In this document: piece after piece, positions 54,054 to 63,101 of the stretch
How positions within the stretch are numbered: the first letter of the stretch is position 1
How the letters are laid out: each line of letters begins with the position of its first letter
From: Mesorhizobium sp.
Lineage (GTDB): Bacteria > Pseudomonadota > Alphaproteobacteria > Rhizobiales > Rhizobiaceae
Assembly: GCF_023954305.1 (NCBI RefSeq)
Contig: NZ_JAMLIG010000002.1
Location: 248,001-312,000, forward strand
Direction of reading: 5' to 3'
DNA: 64,000 bases
Made by a program: the position numbers and the translations under genes
Notes under the pieces: model-generated
What the model saw: only the letters and a program-made list of their open reading frames with translations
Databases searched by the model: none
What the model was told of the DNA's origin: nothing

Positions 54054-55550
54054 CTATTCGAGATATTGCTGCGGATCGACGGGGCTGGAGTTTTCTCGGA
54101 CCTCGAAGTGCAGTTTCGGCGAGTCGGTGTTGCCGGACATGCCCGATTTGGCGATCTCCTGGCCGCGCTTGACCGTATCGCCGCGGCTTACCTTGATTTC
54201 GCTGGCGTGGCCGTAGACGGTGACCTTGCCGTCGGCATGGCGGACCAGCACGGTCTTGCCGAAATCCTTCAAGCCTTCGCCGGCGAAGATGACGACACCG
54301 TTTTCGGCCGCCTTGACCGGCGTGCCTTCGGGGACGGCGATGTCGATGCCGTCATTGTAAGAGGCGCCGTTTGAATTGCCGTAGGTGCCGACGACGCGGC
54401 CGCGCACTGGCCAGCGCATCTTGCCTATCCCGGTAGCGTCCGGCGCGGCTTCATTGCTTGCGGCCTCGGCTTCCTTGATCGCCTTGCTGTCGACCTTGGG
54501 CGGCGTATAGGTCGCGAGCTTCGCTGCCCCGGGCCTGTCTGCCTTCTTGGCCGGCCCGGCGGAGCCCGTGATAATCGGGTCAACCCCCCGGGCCGCCTGC
54601 GCAACCTGCTGGGACGCACCCGGAATGACCAGTTTCTGGCCTATCCTGAGGTGTGCGGTCTCGCCGAGATTGTTGGCCTTGCGGATATCGGCCGCCTTCG
54701 CGCCGGTCTTCTTGGCAATGCCATAGAGCGAATCGCCGGCTACGACCGTATAGCCGCCCTGGCCGGCCGCCTTGGGCCCGGCCGCGGGCGCCGAATTGTC
54801 GACCTTGGCGGTCTCGGCCTGAGGCTCCTTCACCTTCGGCTGCTGCGGCAGGACCGCTACGTTCTCGGGCCTTTTCGCCGGGCGGGGCAGATCCTTCACG
54901 GGGACATCTGCCTTCAGGCCGCGCGAGGAACTCGCATCCGCGACCTGGCGCGTGTTGTCCGGAGCCGAGACGGGCGCCTTGCTGGAGTAGACATAGGTCG
55001 GGATGACGATCTTCTGGCCGACCGAGACCGTCTCGGCGCTGGAAATGTCGTTCGCCTTCATGATTTCGGCGACCGGCACGCCGAACCGCTTCGACAGGTT
55101 GTACAGCGTCTCGCCGTCCTTGAGCGTCACCTGCGTGCCGCCCGCCCGCGACCAACCCTGATGGACCTCTTCCTGCATCTGCGGCGCGGGCGCGGCCTTG
55201 GTGATAGAGCCTGTCGGCGTCGTGTCGACGCGCGGCATCTCCGCCTTGGCGACGGGCGCCGAGGCGGCCGGAGGCGGCAGCGAGGAGCGGACAACGGGCT
55301 GCGATTCGACCGCGGCGCGAGCCGGCGTCTGGGCAATTGTCGACTCGGGCGCGACGCGATTCGCATCGCCGGGGAAAGGCTGGTTTTCCTTCTTGACGAT
55401 CGCGCGCTGGTTGGCGGTCGATCCGGTGAAGATGTCGTCGGTGAAGCGACTGACCCCGGAACTGCATCCCGCCGCCGTCGCTCCGATCAGGACGAGAGCG
55501 GCGCTACGTGCCAGAACGCGCTGACTTCTCTGCAACGACCCGAAGCGCAT
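54054..55550 (-). CDS. nlpD: LysM/M23 lipoprotein, NlpD type
   Basis: A 498-residue outer-membrane-type lipoprotein. The lipobox is at ATAAGC (Cys29). Two LysM domains lie at about 138-185 and 268-313 (VTLKDGETLYNLSKRFGVP; YTVVAGDSLYGIAKKTGAK), joined by Pro/Lys-rich linkers. The C-terminal M23/LytM domain has YNDGIDIAVPEGTPV where active enzymes have HxG, and keeps KLHFEVRE; it is therefore probably a non-enzymatic activator of amidases in cell division. It follows pcm, surE and serS as in other proteobacteria. Confidence 0.92.
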   Translation of the reverse strand: MRFGSLQRSQRVLARSAALVLIGATAAGCSSGVSRFTDDIFTGSTANQRAIVKKENQPFPGDANRVAPESTIAQTPARAAVESQPVVRSSLPPPAASAPVAKAEMPRVDTTPTGSITKAAPAPQMQEEVHQGWSRAGGTQVTLKDGETLYNLSKRFGVPVAEIMKANDISSAETVSVGQKIVIPTYVYSSKAPVSAPDNTRQVADASSSRGLKADVPVKDLPRPAKRPENVAVLPQQPKVKEPQAETAKVDNSAPAAGPKAAGQGGYTVVAGDSLYGIAKKTGAKAADIRKANNLGETAHLRIGQKLVIPGASQQVAQAARGVDPIITGSAGPAKKADRPGAAKLATYTPPKVDSKAIKEAEAASNEAAPDATGIGKMRWPVRGRVVGTYGNSNGASYNDGIDIAVPEGTPVKAAENGVVIFAGEGLKDFGKTVLVRHADGKVTVYGHASEIKVSRGDTVKRGQEIAKSGMSGNTDSPKLHFEVRENSSPVDPQQYLE

Positions 55551-55661
55551 GACTACACCCGCACACCAGTTACCGAACTGGCATCATTAAAGCGCGTTAA
55601 TGTTACTGGGCGGTTAAGTCTTGGCGGGACTTGAAGAAAATTCGACTAAAACGAGAAGAGG

Positions 55662-56315
55662 TCAGATTGCGGCAGCAACTCCGTGTGCCAGCGGCTGGAG
55701 CCGCGCCGTGGCGATGTCCTCGCGATCGAAGCGGCTGCCGACCTTGGTCAGGCGGGCCATCTGCTGGGCGCCTTCGGCCGGGCCGATCGGTGCGATAAGC
55801 ACGCCGCCGCTGGCAAGCTGGTCGACGAAGACGCGCGGCATTCCATCGAACGCGGCCCAGACGACGATCCGGTCGAACGGGCCTTCCGATGGAATGCCGT
55901 TCGTGCCGTCCATATGGCGGATGGCAACATTGGTTATGCCGAGCGCCTCGAGACGCTGGCGCGCATTGCCGGCGAGCGTCCGATAGCGTTCGACGGTCAG
56001 CACGCGCGCCGCGAGACGCCCCATGACGGCGGCGGTGAACCCGCTGCCGGTGCCGATCTCCAGCACGCGATGCGACGGCTCGAGCGCCAGAGACGACAGG
56101 ATCTTGGCCTGGAAATCGACGCCTTCGATCGCCTCGCCGCATTCGATCGGCAGCATCCGGTCGGACCAGGCATGCGCCTGCCACTGCCCGGGGACGAAGC
56201 CGCGGCGCGGCGTCGCCTCCATCGCCGCGATCAGCGCCTTGTCGGTGAGGCCGCCGGCCCGCGCGCGCAGCAGGAACGCCGCGAAGGATTCACGATCCCC
56301 CTGCGCCTCGCTCAT
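55662..56315 (-). CDS. pcm: Protein-L-isoaspartate O-methyltransferase
   Basis: A 217-residue methyltransferase that starts repair of isoaspartyl residues. SAM motif I is VLEIGTGSGFTAAV, post-I LTVERY, and FDRIVVWAAFDGMP the later motif. RRGFVPGQWQAHAWSD is the family N-terminal segment. It overlaps surE by 4 bases (ATGA). Confidence 0.95.
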   Translation of the reverse strand: MSEAQGDRESFAAFLLRARAGGLTDKALIAAMEATPRRGFVPGQWQAHAWSDRMLPIECGEAIEGVDFQAKILSSLALEPSHRVLEIGTGSGFTAAVMGRLAARVLTVERYRTLAGNARQRLEALGITNVAIRHMDGTNGIPSEGPFDRIVVWAAFDGMPRVFVDQLASGGVLIAPIGPAEGAQQMARLTKVGSRFDREDIATARLQPLAHGVAAAI

Positions 56316-57070
56316 CCGAGCACCGCGGCAAGCGCGTCGCGCGTCTCGTGCGCGGTGAGGTCGAGCTTCATCGGCGTCACCGAGATGCGCCGCGCGCCGA
56401 GCGCATGGATGTCGGTGCCCTCCACCGGCGCGTTCATCTGCTTGCCGAAGCGCAGCCAGTAATAAGGAAAGCCGCGGCCGTCTTTGCGCTCGTCGATCCA
56501 CAACCCATGGACGTATTTGCCCTGCGCGGTGACCTCGACCCCTTCGACCTCTTCGGGCTCGCAATTGGGGAAATTGACATTGAGAAACACGCCTTTGGGC
56601 AGATCGGCCGCGATCAGCTTCTGCAACAGGTCGGGCGCGAGCGTCTCGGCGGTGCTCCAGGGCACGACCCGGCCGTCGTTCTCGAAATGGTAGCTCTGGC
56701 TGAGCGCGATCGAGCGGATGCCGATCAGCGTGCCCTCCATCGCGCCGGCGACCGTTCCCGAATAGGTGACGTCGTCGGCGATATTTGAACCGGAATTCAC
56801 GCCGGAAAGCACGAGATCGGGCGGTTCGGGCATGATGTTGCGCACGCCCATGATGACGCAGTCCGTCGGTGTGCCGCGCAGCGCGTAATGCTTGTCGGCC
56901 ACCTTGCGCATGCGCAGCGGTTCGGACAGCGACAGCGAGTGTGCGAAGCCCGACTGGTCGGTCTCTGGCGCCACCACCCAGACGTCGTCGGAAATCGTAC
57001 GCGCGATGCGTTCCAGCACCATCAGGCCTTCGGCGTGGATGCCGTCGTCATTGGTCAGCAGAATGCGCAT
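56312..57070 (-). CDS. surE: 5'/3'-nucleotidase SurE
   Basis: A 252-residue metal-dependent phosphatase. The signature MRILLTNDDGIHAEGL carries the two metal Asp, Ser is in DQSGFAHSL, and Asn in SGVNSGSNIADDVTYSG. It removes phosphate from nucleoside monophosphates and is linked to stationary-phase survival. Start follows serS by one base; pcm overlaps its end. Confidence 0.97.
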   Translation of the reverse strand: MRILLTNDDGIHAEGLMVLERIARTISDDVWVVAPETDQSGFAHSLSLSEPLRMRKVADKHYALRGTPTDCVIMGVRNIMPEPPDLVLSGVNSGSNIADDVTYSGTVAGAMEGTLIGIRSIALSQSYHFENDGRVVPWSTAETLAPDLLQKLIAADLPKGVFLNVNFPNCEPEEVEGVEVTAQGKYVHGLWIDERKDGRGFPYYWLRFGKQMNAPVEGTDIHALGARRISVTPMKLDLTAHETRDALAAVLG

Positions 57071-57071
57071 C

Positions 57072-58394
57072 TCAGGCCCGATCTATTCTGTCCAGTCCGC
57101 CCATATAGGGCCGCAGAACTTCAGGAATCGTCACCGAGCCATCCTCGTTCTGGTAGTTTTCCATGACCGCGATGAGCGCGCGGCCGACCGCCACGCCCGA
57201 GCCGTTGAGGGTATGGACGAAGCTCGTGCCCTTCGCATCCGCAGCGCGGTAGCGCGCCTCCATGCGCCGCGCCTGGAAATCGCCGCAGACCGAGCAGGAG
57301 GAGATCTCGCGATAGGCGTTCTGCCCCGGCAGCCAGACCTCGATGTCGTAGGTCTTGCGCGAGCCGAAGCCCATGTCGCCGGTGCACAGAAGCATGGTGC
57401 GGAACGGCAGGCCGAGCCGCTTCAGCACCTCCTCCGCACAGGCCGTCATCCGCTCGTGCTCGGCATTGGCCGTCTCGGCGTCGGTGATCGACACCAGTTC
57501 GACCTTGTTGAACTGGTGCTGCCGCAGCATGCCGCGCGTGTCGCGCCCGGCAGAGCCGGCCTCGGAGCGGAAGCAGGGGGTGAGCGCGGTCATGCGACGG
57601 GGAAGCGACTTGGCGTCGAGGATTTCCTCGCGGACGAGGTTGGTCAAGGGGACCTCGGCGGTGGGGATGAGCCCTACCCGCCCGGATGCATGTGGAGCGA
57701 AGAACAGATCTTCCTCGAATTTTGGCAGTTGCCCCGTCCCAAAAAATGCCTCGTCCCGCACGAGCAGCGGCGGCTGCACTTCTTCATACCCGTGCTCCCC
57801 GCTATGCAGATCCAGCATGAACTGCCCCAGCGCCCGTTCCAGCCGCGCCAGCTTGCCCTTCAGCACGGTGAATCTGCTGCCCGACAGCTTCGCCGCCCGC
57901 TCGAAGTCCATCATGCCGAGCGCTTCGCCGATCTCGAAATGCTCCTTCGGCTTGTTGCCCATGCCCGGTTGGCGCGCCGCGATCAGTTCCGTGCCCCATT
58001 CGCGCACCTTGACGTTGTCGTGTTCGTCCTTGCCGACCGGCACGTCGTCCAGCGGGATGTTGGGGATGACGGCGAGCGCATCGTTGAGCGCCTTGTCCAG
58101 CTCGCGCTCGCGCGCCTCGCCGTTCTGGATGAATTCCTTGATGCCCTGGACCTCGAACTTCAGCTCTTCGGCGCGGGCGGAATCGCCGGCCCGCATCGCA
58201 TTGCCGATCTCCTTCGATGCGGCGTTGCGGCGCTCCTGCTTGAGCTGCAGTTCGCCGAGATGCGCGCGCCGCGCCTCGTCCTTCTCGACCAGGTCGGACA
58301 CCGTCGACTGGGCCGCCTCCGGCGACTGACCGCGCTTGACCAGCGCTTCGGCCAGCACGTTCGGGTTTTCGCGGATCCATCTGATGTCGAGCAT
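57072..58394 (-). CDS. serS: Serine-tRNA ligase
   Basis: A 440-residue class II synthetase. The N-terminal coiled-coil arm (about 30-105) binds the long variable arm of tRNA-Ser. Motif 2 is PCFRSEAGSAGRDTRGMLR with QFNKVE; motif 3 is the end segment GSGVAVGRALIAVMENYQ. The SSCSVCGDFQARRM segment is typical. A RIME-like repeat separates it from tatC upstream. Confidence 0.98.
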   Translation of the reverse strand: MLDIRWIRENPNVLAEALVKRGQSPEAAQSTVSDLVEKDEARRAHLGELQLKQERRNAASKEIGNAMRAGDSARAEELKFEVQGIKEFIQNGEARERELDKALNDALAVIPNIPLDDVPVGKDEHDNVKVREWGTELIAARQPGMGNKPKEHFEIGEALGMMDFERAAKLSGSRFTVLKGKLARLERALGQFMLDLHSGEHGYEEVQPPLLVRDEAFFGTGQLPKFEEDLFFAPHASGRVGLIPTAEVPLTNLVREEILDAKSLPRRMTALTPCFRSEAGSAGRDTRGMLRQHQFNKVELVSITDAETANAEHERMTACAEEVLKRLGLPFRTMLLCTGDMGFGSRKTYDIEVWLPGQNAYREISSCSVCGDFQARRMEARYRAADAKGTSFVHTLNGSGVAVGRALIAVMENYQNEDGSVTIPEVLRPYMGGLDRIDRA

Positions 58395-58427
58395 GGTTCG
58401 TTCCGTTGACGCGATTTCGGTGAGATT

Positions 58428-58552
58428 GCCCCCTCACCCGACCTCCGCTGCGCTCGGTCGACCTCTCCCCGCCGGAGAGAGGAGACGACACAGGCTGGCG
58501 CCCTCTTCTCCCCTTGGGGAGAAGGTGGCCACGCAGCGGCCGGATGAGGGGG
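58428..58552. repeat. RIME-like intergenic palindromic repeat, copy 3
   Basis: Left arm CCCCCTCACCCGACCTCCG with a palindrome CCTCTCCCCGCCGGAGAGAGG; right arm CTTCTCCCCTTGGGGAGAAG followed by GCCGGATGAGGGGG. Same building blocks as copies 1 and 2, with a shorter centre. It lies between tatC and serS. Confidence 0.75.
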
Positions 58553-58617
58553 TTAAACCCTGAGGCGCGCCGAAGCAAGACGACCCCGCGCCGCGCGCCC
58601 AATAGTGGGGGTAGAGC

Positions 58618-59469
58618 CTATTCCGCCGGCTTGCCGTCGGCAGGCGCATTGGCGGCCGCGGCCTCCGCCGCTTCCTTGGCCAGCCGCTGCTTCTCGCGGT
58701 CGCGCTCGACCCAGCGGGCGAGGAGGATCGACAGTTCGTAGAGGAGGATGGTGGGAACGGCGAGACCGATCTGGCTCACCGGATCCGGCGGGGTGAGCAC
58801 CGCGGCCACGACGAAGGCGATGACGATCGCCCATTTGCGCTTGTCGACCAGGCCGGCGGATGAAAGCAGCCCGACCCGCGCCATCAGCGTCGTCACCACC
58901 GGCAACTGGAAAACGAGGCCGAAGGAGAAGATCAGCGTCATGATCAGGCTGAGATATTCCGACACTTTCGGCAGAAGCGAGATCTCGACCGTGCCGTCGC
59001 CGCCGGTCTGCTGCATGGCCAGGAAGAACCACATCACCATCGGCGTGAAGAAGAAGTAGACCAGCGCCGCGCCGATCAGGAACAGGATAAAGGAAGCGAC
59101 GAGAAAGGGCGCGAAAGCCTGGCGTTCATTCTTGTAGAGTCCCGGCGCGACGAACTTGTAGATTTGCGCGGCGATCAGCGGGAAGGCGATCACCAGGCCG
59201 CCGAACATGCCGAGCTTGATCTGGGTGAAGAAGAATTCCTGCGGCGCGGTGTAGATCAGCTCGACCTGGTCGGGATCGAGACCTGCCCAGCTTGTAGCCA
59301 GCTGGAAGGGGATCACCAGCAGGTTGAACAGCTGCTTGGCGAAGAAAAAGCAGACCAGGAACGCGACGAAAAAGCCGCCGATCGACCAGATCAGGCGCTG
59401 GCGCAGCTCGATCAGGTGCTCGATCAGCGGCGCTGACGATTTTTCGATCTCGTCGTCTTCGGTGCTCAC
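58618..59469 (-). CDS. tatC: Sec-independent translocase TatC
   Basis: A 283-residue membrane protein with six transmembrane helices. The N-terminal PLIEHLIELRQRLIWS is the twin-arginine binding region, and FVAPGLYKNERQAFAPF the conserved loop. It recognises folded substrates with RR signal peptides. The start overlaps tatB by 4 bases. The C-terminal tail is long and Ala-rich. Confidence 0.97.
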   Translation of the reverse strand: MSTEDDEIEKSSAPLIEHLIELRQRLIWSIGGFFVAFLVCFFFAKQLFNLLVIPFQLATSWAGLDPDQVELIYTAPQEFFFTQIKLGMFGGLVIAFPLIAAQIYKFVAPGLYKNERQAFAPFLVASFILFLIGAALVYFFFTPMVMWFFLAMQQTGGDGTVEISLLPKVSEYLSLIMTLIFSFGLVFQLPVVTTLMARVGLLSSAGLVDKRKWAIVIAFVVAAVLTPPDPVSQIGLAVPTILLYELSILLARWVERDREKQRLAKEAAEAAAANAPADGKPAE

Positions 59470-60038
59470 GCCTTGATTCCGGACTTCTTCGCGACAGCCT
59501 GCGGCTTCTTGGCCGCTGGGGCGGATGTTGTTGATTTCGCCGGCGCCTTGGTGGCCTTCCTTACGGCCGGTTTGGCAGGCGCCGCCTCGGACGGTTCGGC
59601 CGTTTCAGCCACGGCCGGGGCTGGCGCAGGCGTTGCTGGCACCGCCGCGGCCGCCTCACCTGCCGTTCCGACAGGGCCCGCCTTGAGAGGTTCGGCGGCA
59701 TGCGTGACCGGCGATGGCGTCGGCGCCGGCGTCGGCTTCAGCGCGGCTTCCAGGCCGGCGCGCACTTCGGCGGCGGCCTTTTCCATCGGGTTCAGCGCCT
59801 TCTTGATATCGCTCGCCGGATTCATCTTGCGCAGGTCGTTGAGCGAATCCTTGACGCCGTCGAGTTCGGCTTCCTTCAGCGCGTCGTCGAACTGCCGGCG
59901 GAAATCGCCGGCCATCGAGCGCATCTTCGCCGTGGTGCGGCCGAACGAGCGCAACATCTTCGGCAAATCCTTCGGCCCCACGACCACGATCATCACGATC
60001 GCGATCACGAGCATCTCGGTCCAGCCGATATCCAGCAT
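59466..60038 (-). CDS. tatB: Sec-independent translocase TatB
   Basis: A 190-residue protein. MLDIGWTEMLVIAIVMIVVV is the N-terminal helix, PKDLPKMLRSFGRTTAKMR the amphipathic helix. The remaining 110 residues are Ala/Pro/Lys-rich, longer than in E. coli. It pairs with TatC in substrate binding. Confidence 0.96.
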   Translation of the reverse strand: MLDIGWTEMLVIAIVMIVVVGPKDLPKMLRSFGRTTAKMRSMAGDFRRQFDDALKEAELDGVKDSLNDLRKMNPASDIKKALNPMEKAAAEVRAGLEAALKPTPAPTPSPVTHAAEPLKAGPVGTAGEAAAAVPATPAPAPAVAETAEPSEAAPAKPAVRKATKAPAKSTTSAPAAKKPQAVAKKSGIKA

Positions 60039-60085
60039 GACGACTACTCCGGCCGGTCAGATCTGGCGATGTCCGCCAAGGTCCG

Positions 60086-60307
60086 TCAGGTCTTGCTGAC
60101 GTTTTCCTTGGCCGGGGTCACCGTCTCGTCGGCGCGGTGATCCACGGTCTTCGTCGTATCCGCGGCGTCGTCGTCGGACATGCCCTTCTTGAAGCTCTTG
60201 ATGCCCTTGGCCATGTCGCCCATCAGCTCCGGAATCTTGCCGCGACCGAAGAGCAGAAGAACGACGACCAGCACGATGAGCCAGTGCCATATCGAGAAGG
60301 AACCCAT
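60086..60307 (-). CDS. tatA: Sec-independent translocase TatA
   Basis: A 73-residue protein: MGSFSIWHWLIVLVVVLLLF, the FGRGKIPELMGDMAKGIKSFK hinge and amphipathic helix, and an acidic tail. It forms the pore complex for folded proteins. tatB follows after 47 bases. Confidence 0.97.
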   Translation of the reverse strand: MGSFSIWHWLIVLVVVLLLFGRGKIPELMGDMAKGIKSFKKGMSDDDAADTTKTVDHRADETVTPAKENVSKT

Positions 60308-60343
60308 GACTATCCTCTTTCGAAAGGAGTTCGTTGACTTGAT

Positions 60344-61447
60344 CTAAGCGCTTTTGCCGGCTCTTTCAAACACAAGCACGTCGCTTTCACGAATCGTGAG
60401 CGTTATGTCGCGGACCCTCGGCGGAACGAGGCCGCATTTCATGCGCGCCCTCACCGGCCGCTCGGCGCCGGCGACGCTGATCTCGAACAGTTCCGCGTCG
60501 CCCAGGAACCGGCGCGAAACGATACGCCCAGGCGTGCCGGCCTCGCTGTCGCTGGCCGAAACCCCGCCGAGCCGGACCGCGACCTCGACGCCCGAGCCGT
60601 CGGCAAGGCCGCCGGCAGCGAAGTCGCCGAGCGGCGTCGCCACCTTGCCCGCGACCACCTCGCCGTCGAAGACGTTGATCTCGGAGAAAAATCCGGCGGC
60701 AAAAAGGCTGTTCGGCCGATTGTAGAGTTCCTGAGCCGTTCCGGTCTGGACGAGCTTGCCGCCGCGCAGCAGCGCGATCCGGTCGCCCATGCGCATCGCC
60801 TCCTCCGCGTCGTGGGTGACGACGATGGCCGTGGCGCGGCTTTCGCGCAGGATGGCGAGCGTCTCCGCGCGCACCGAATCCTTGAGCCGCGAATCGAGGC
60901 CCGAGAACGGCTCGTCCATCAGAAGCACGGCCGGGCGTGGCGCCAGCGCACGGGCAAGCGCCACGCGCTGCTGCTCGCCGCCCGAAAGCACATGCGGATA
61001 GGAGTGCGCATACTGCTCCAGCCCGACGCGCGACAGCGCGATCTGCGCTTCGCGATTGGCCTCGGCGCGCGACATCGCCGTCAGGCCGAAGCGGACGTTC
61101 TCCAGGATCGTCAGATGCGGAAACAGCGCGAAGTCCTGGAAGACGAGGCCGATCGAGCGCTTTTCCGGCGGCAGGAAGACGCTCGGCCCCGCGATCTCGC
61201 GATCGTTCATCAGCACACGGCCGGACGTCTGCGGCTCGATCCCGGCGGCGATGCGCAGCAGCGTGGTCTTGCCCGATCCGGACGGCCCGAGCAGGCAGAG
61301 CACCTCGCCCGGCTCCGCCGTCAGCGACACGTCGGACAGCGTCTCGCCATTGCCGGCGAAGGAATGCGAGATGTTCTCGAAGGAGAGCCGCGCCGCGAAC
61401 GTGACCCCGGCCGGCACCCGGGCTGCGGACTGCGCAGCTTTCGTCAT
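60344..61447 (-). CDS. ABC transporter ATP-binding protein, Fe3+/spermidine (FbpC/PotA) type
   Basis: A 367-residue ATPase with full motifs: Walker A GPSGSGKTTLL, Q-loop VFQDFALFPHL, signature LSGGEQQRVALA, Walker B VLLMDEPFSGLD and His switch VVTHDAEEA. A C-terminal TOBE-like regulatory domain begins around residue 260. The type serves importers for iron, spermidine, sulfate or similar. No permease or binding protein gene is visible nearby, and it splits the scp and tat genes, so it is an orphan here. Confidence 0.9.
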   Translation of the reverse strand: MTKAAQSAARVPAGVTFAARLSFENISHSFAGNGETLSDVSLTAEPGEVLCLLGPSGSGKTTLLRIAAGIEPQTSGRVLMNDREIAGPSVFLPPEKRSIGLVFQDFALFPHLTILENVRFGLTAMSRAEANREAQIALSRVGLEQYAHSYPHVLSGGEQQRVALARALAPRPAVLLMDEPFSGLDSRLKDSVRAETLAILRESRATAIVVTHDAEEAMRMGDRIALLRGGKLVQTGTAQELYNRPNSLFAAGFFSEINVFDGEVVAGKVATPLGDFAAGGLADGSGVEVAVRLGGVSASDSEAGTPGRIVSRRFLGDAELFEISVAGAERPVRARMKCGLVPPRVRDITLTIRESDVLVFERAGKSA

Positions 61448-61495
61448 CTGTTGCTCTACCTCGACCGGTCGGGCCGTGCGCGACGGCCGGTCTCG

Positions 61496-62233
61496 TCAAT
61501 CATCCCCGCCCTTGGGTGTCAACAGGCCGAGTTCCTCGAGGTCGATGTCGGTCAATTCGTCCTCGTCGTCGGCAAGCAGTCCCGGATCTGCCATCGGCGT
61601 CGGCACCTGGAAGTTCGTCGGCATGCGGGTGGACAGCAAGCCAGCGCCCTTCAACTCGTCCATGCCCGGCAGGTCGCGGATCTCGGCCAGGCCGAAATGG
61701 TCGAGGAAGGCGTCGGTCGTCCCGTATGTGACGGGTCGGCCAGGCGTGCGGCGGCGGCCGCGCATGCGGATCCAGCCCGTCTCCATCAGCAGATCCAGCG
61801 TTCCTTTGGATGTCTCGACGCCGCGGATTTCCTCGATCTCGGCGCGCGTAACCGGCTGGTGGTAGGCGGCGATCGCCAGCACTTCGAGCGCCGCGCGCGA
61901 CAATTTCTTCTGCTGCACCGCGTCGCGGTTCATCAGGAAAGCGAGATCGCCAGCGGTGCGGAAGGCCCAGGCATCGCCGATGCGCACAAGGTTGACGCCG
62001 CGCTTGTCGTAGATGCGCTGAAGCTCGGCCATCGCCGCGGCAATGTCGCTGCCCTGCGGCAGCCGCGCGGCCAGCGCCTTCTCGGATACCGGCTCGGCGG
62101 AGGCGAAGACGATGGCCTCGGCCATCCGCACCGTCTCGGCCAGATGCAGCCGGGCCGCGGGATTGTCGAACGCATCGGATGTTGCGGGATCGTCGTCCAC
62201 GAAGGAGACGGCCGCGTTTCCACCCTCAATCAT
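61496..62233 (-). CDS. scpB: Segregation and condensation protein B
   Basis: A 245-residue winged-helix protein that joins ScpA and SMC in chromosome condensation. RMAEAIVFASAEPVSEKALA opens the family domain; RAALEVLAIAAYHQPVTRAE and GRPVTYGTTDAFLDHFGL are diagnostic. ATG 62233 lies inside the scpA end (8-base overlap). Confidence 0.95.
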   Translation of the reverse strand: MIEGGNAAVSFVDDDPATSDAFDNPAARLHLAETVRMAEAIVFASAEPVSEKALAARLPQGSDIAAAMAELQRIYDKRGVNLVRIGDAWAFRTAGDLAFLMNRDAVQQKKLSRAALEVLAIAAYHQPVTRAEIEEIRGVETSKGTLDLLMETGWIRMRGRRRTPGRPVTYGTTDAFLDHFGLAEIRDLPGMDELKGAGLLSTRMPTNFQVPTPMADPGLLADDEDELTDIDLEELGLLTPKGGDD

Positions 62234-63086
62234 AGGCCACCTCCGCCGTCCGCTCGGCCTTCGGACCGCCGCGCAGATAGATCGGCGCGAACGCTCCGTC
62301 TTGGCGGACTTCCAGCCTCCCTTCGCGGACGAGTTCGAGGCTCGCAGCGAAGGAACTGGCAATCACCGTCGCACGCTCCTGTGGCGCGGCGATGTATTCG
62401 ATCAGGAACCGGTCGAGCGCCGTCCAGTCCTTCATCCTCCCGACGAGCCGCATCAGGATGTCGCGGGCTTCCTGAAGCGACCACACGGTGCGCCTGGCGA
62501 TGCGGACATTGGTGATCGCCTGCCGTTGCCGTTGCGCCGCGTAGGCCGTCAGGAGATCGTAGAGCGACGCCGAATAGGTGCTCGTCGTCTCCACCACGAT
62601 CGTTTCGGGCATGCCTCGGGCGAACACGTCGCGGCCGAGCCGGTTGCGATTGACCAGCCGCGCGGCCATATCGCGCATCGCTTCCAGGCGCTTCAGCCGG
62701 AACTGCAGGACGGCCGCCATCTCCTCGCCGCTCTCCTCCTGGTCGCCGGGCTGCTTCGGTATCAGCAGCTTCGACTTGAGGTAGGCGAGCCAGGCCGCCA
62801 TCACCAGGTAGTCCGCGGCCACTTCGAGCTTGAGCTTCCGCACCCGGTCGATGAAGACCAGATACTGCTCGACGAGCGCCAGGATCGAGATGCGGGCGAG
62901 ATCCACCTTCTGGGTGCGGGCGAGATGCAGGAGAAGGTCGAGGGGGCCTTCGAAACCGGACACGTCGACGACCAGAGCTTCCTCCGGATCCGGGCGCAGA
63001 TCGTCATTGTCCGCCCACAGGCGGTCCATCGGCGTGGGCTTCGGGTCCTTGCTAGGCCCTGGCCTTGTGTCGCTCCGCTCGTTCAC
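62226..63086 (-). CDS. scpA: Segregation and condensation protein A
   Basis: A 286-residue kleisin. FEGPLDLLLHLARTQKVDLA and YLVMAAWLAYLKSKLLIP are hallmarks. It bridges SMC heads with ScpB. The start is a GTG at 63086, giving a 35-residue hydrophilic N-terminus. nagZ lies directly upstream (stop at 63102). Confidence 0.95.
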   Translation of the reverse strand: MNERSDTRPGPSKDPKPTPMDRLWADNDDLRPDPEEALVVDVSGFEGPLDLLLHLARTQKVDLARISILALVEQYLVFIDRVRKLKLEVAADYLVMAAWLAYLKSKLLIPKQPGDQEESGEEMAAVLQFRLKRLEAMRDMAARLVNRNRLGRDVFARGMPETIVVETTSTYSASLYDLLTAYAAQRQRQAITNVRIARRTVWSLQEARDILMRLVGRMKDWTALDRFLIEYIAAPQERATVIASSFAASLELVREGRLEVRQDGAFAPIYLRGGPKAERTAEVAYD

Positions 63087-63101
63087 CCGCAGAACCGTTC
63101 C

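Noticed and set aside
55587..55600. CtrA site TTAA-N6-TTAA before nlpD
   Set aside because: Same spacing problem as above; AT-rich promoter sequence is enough to explain it.
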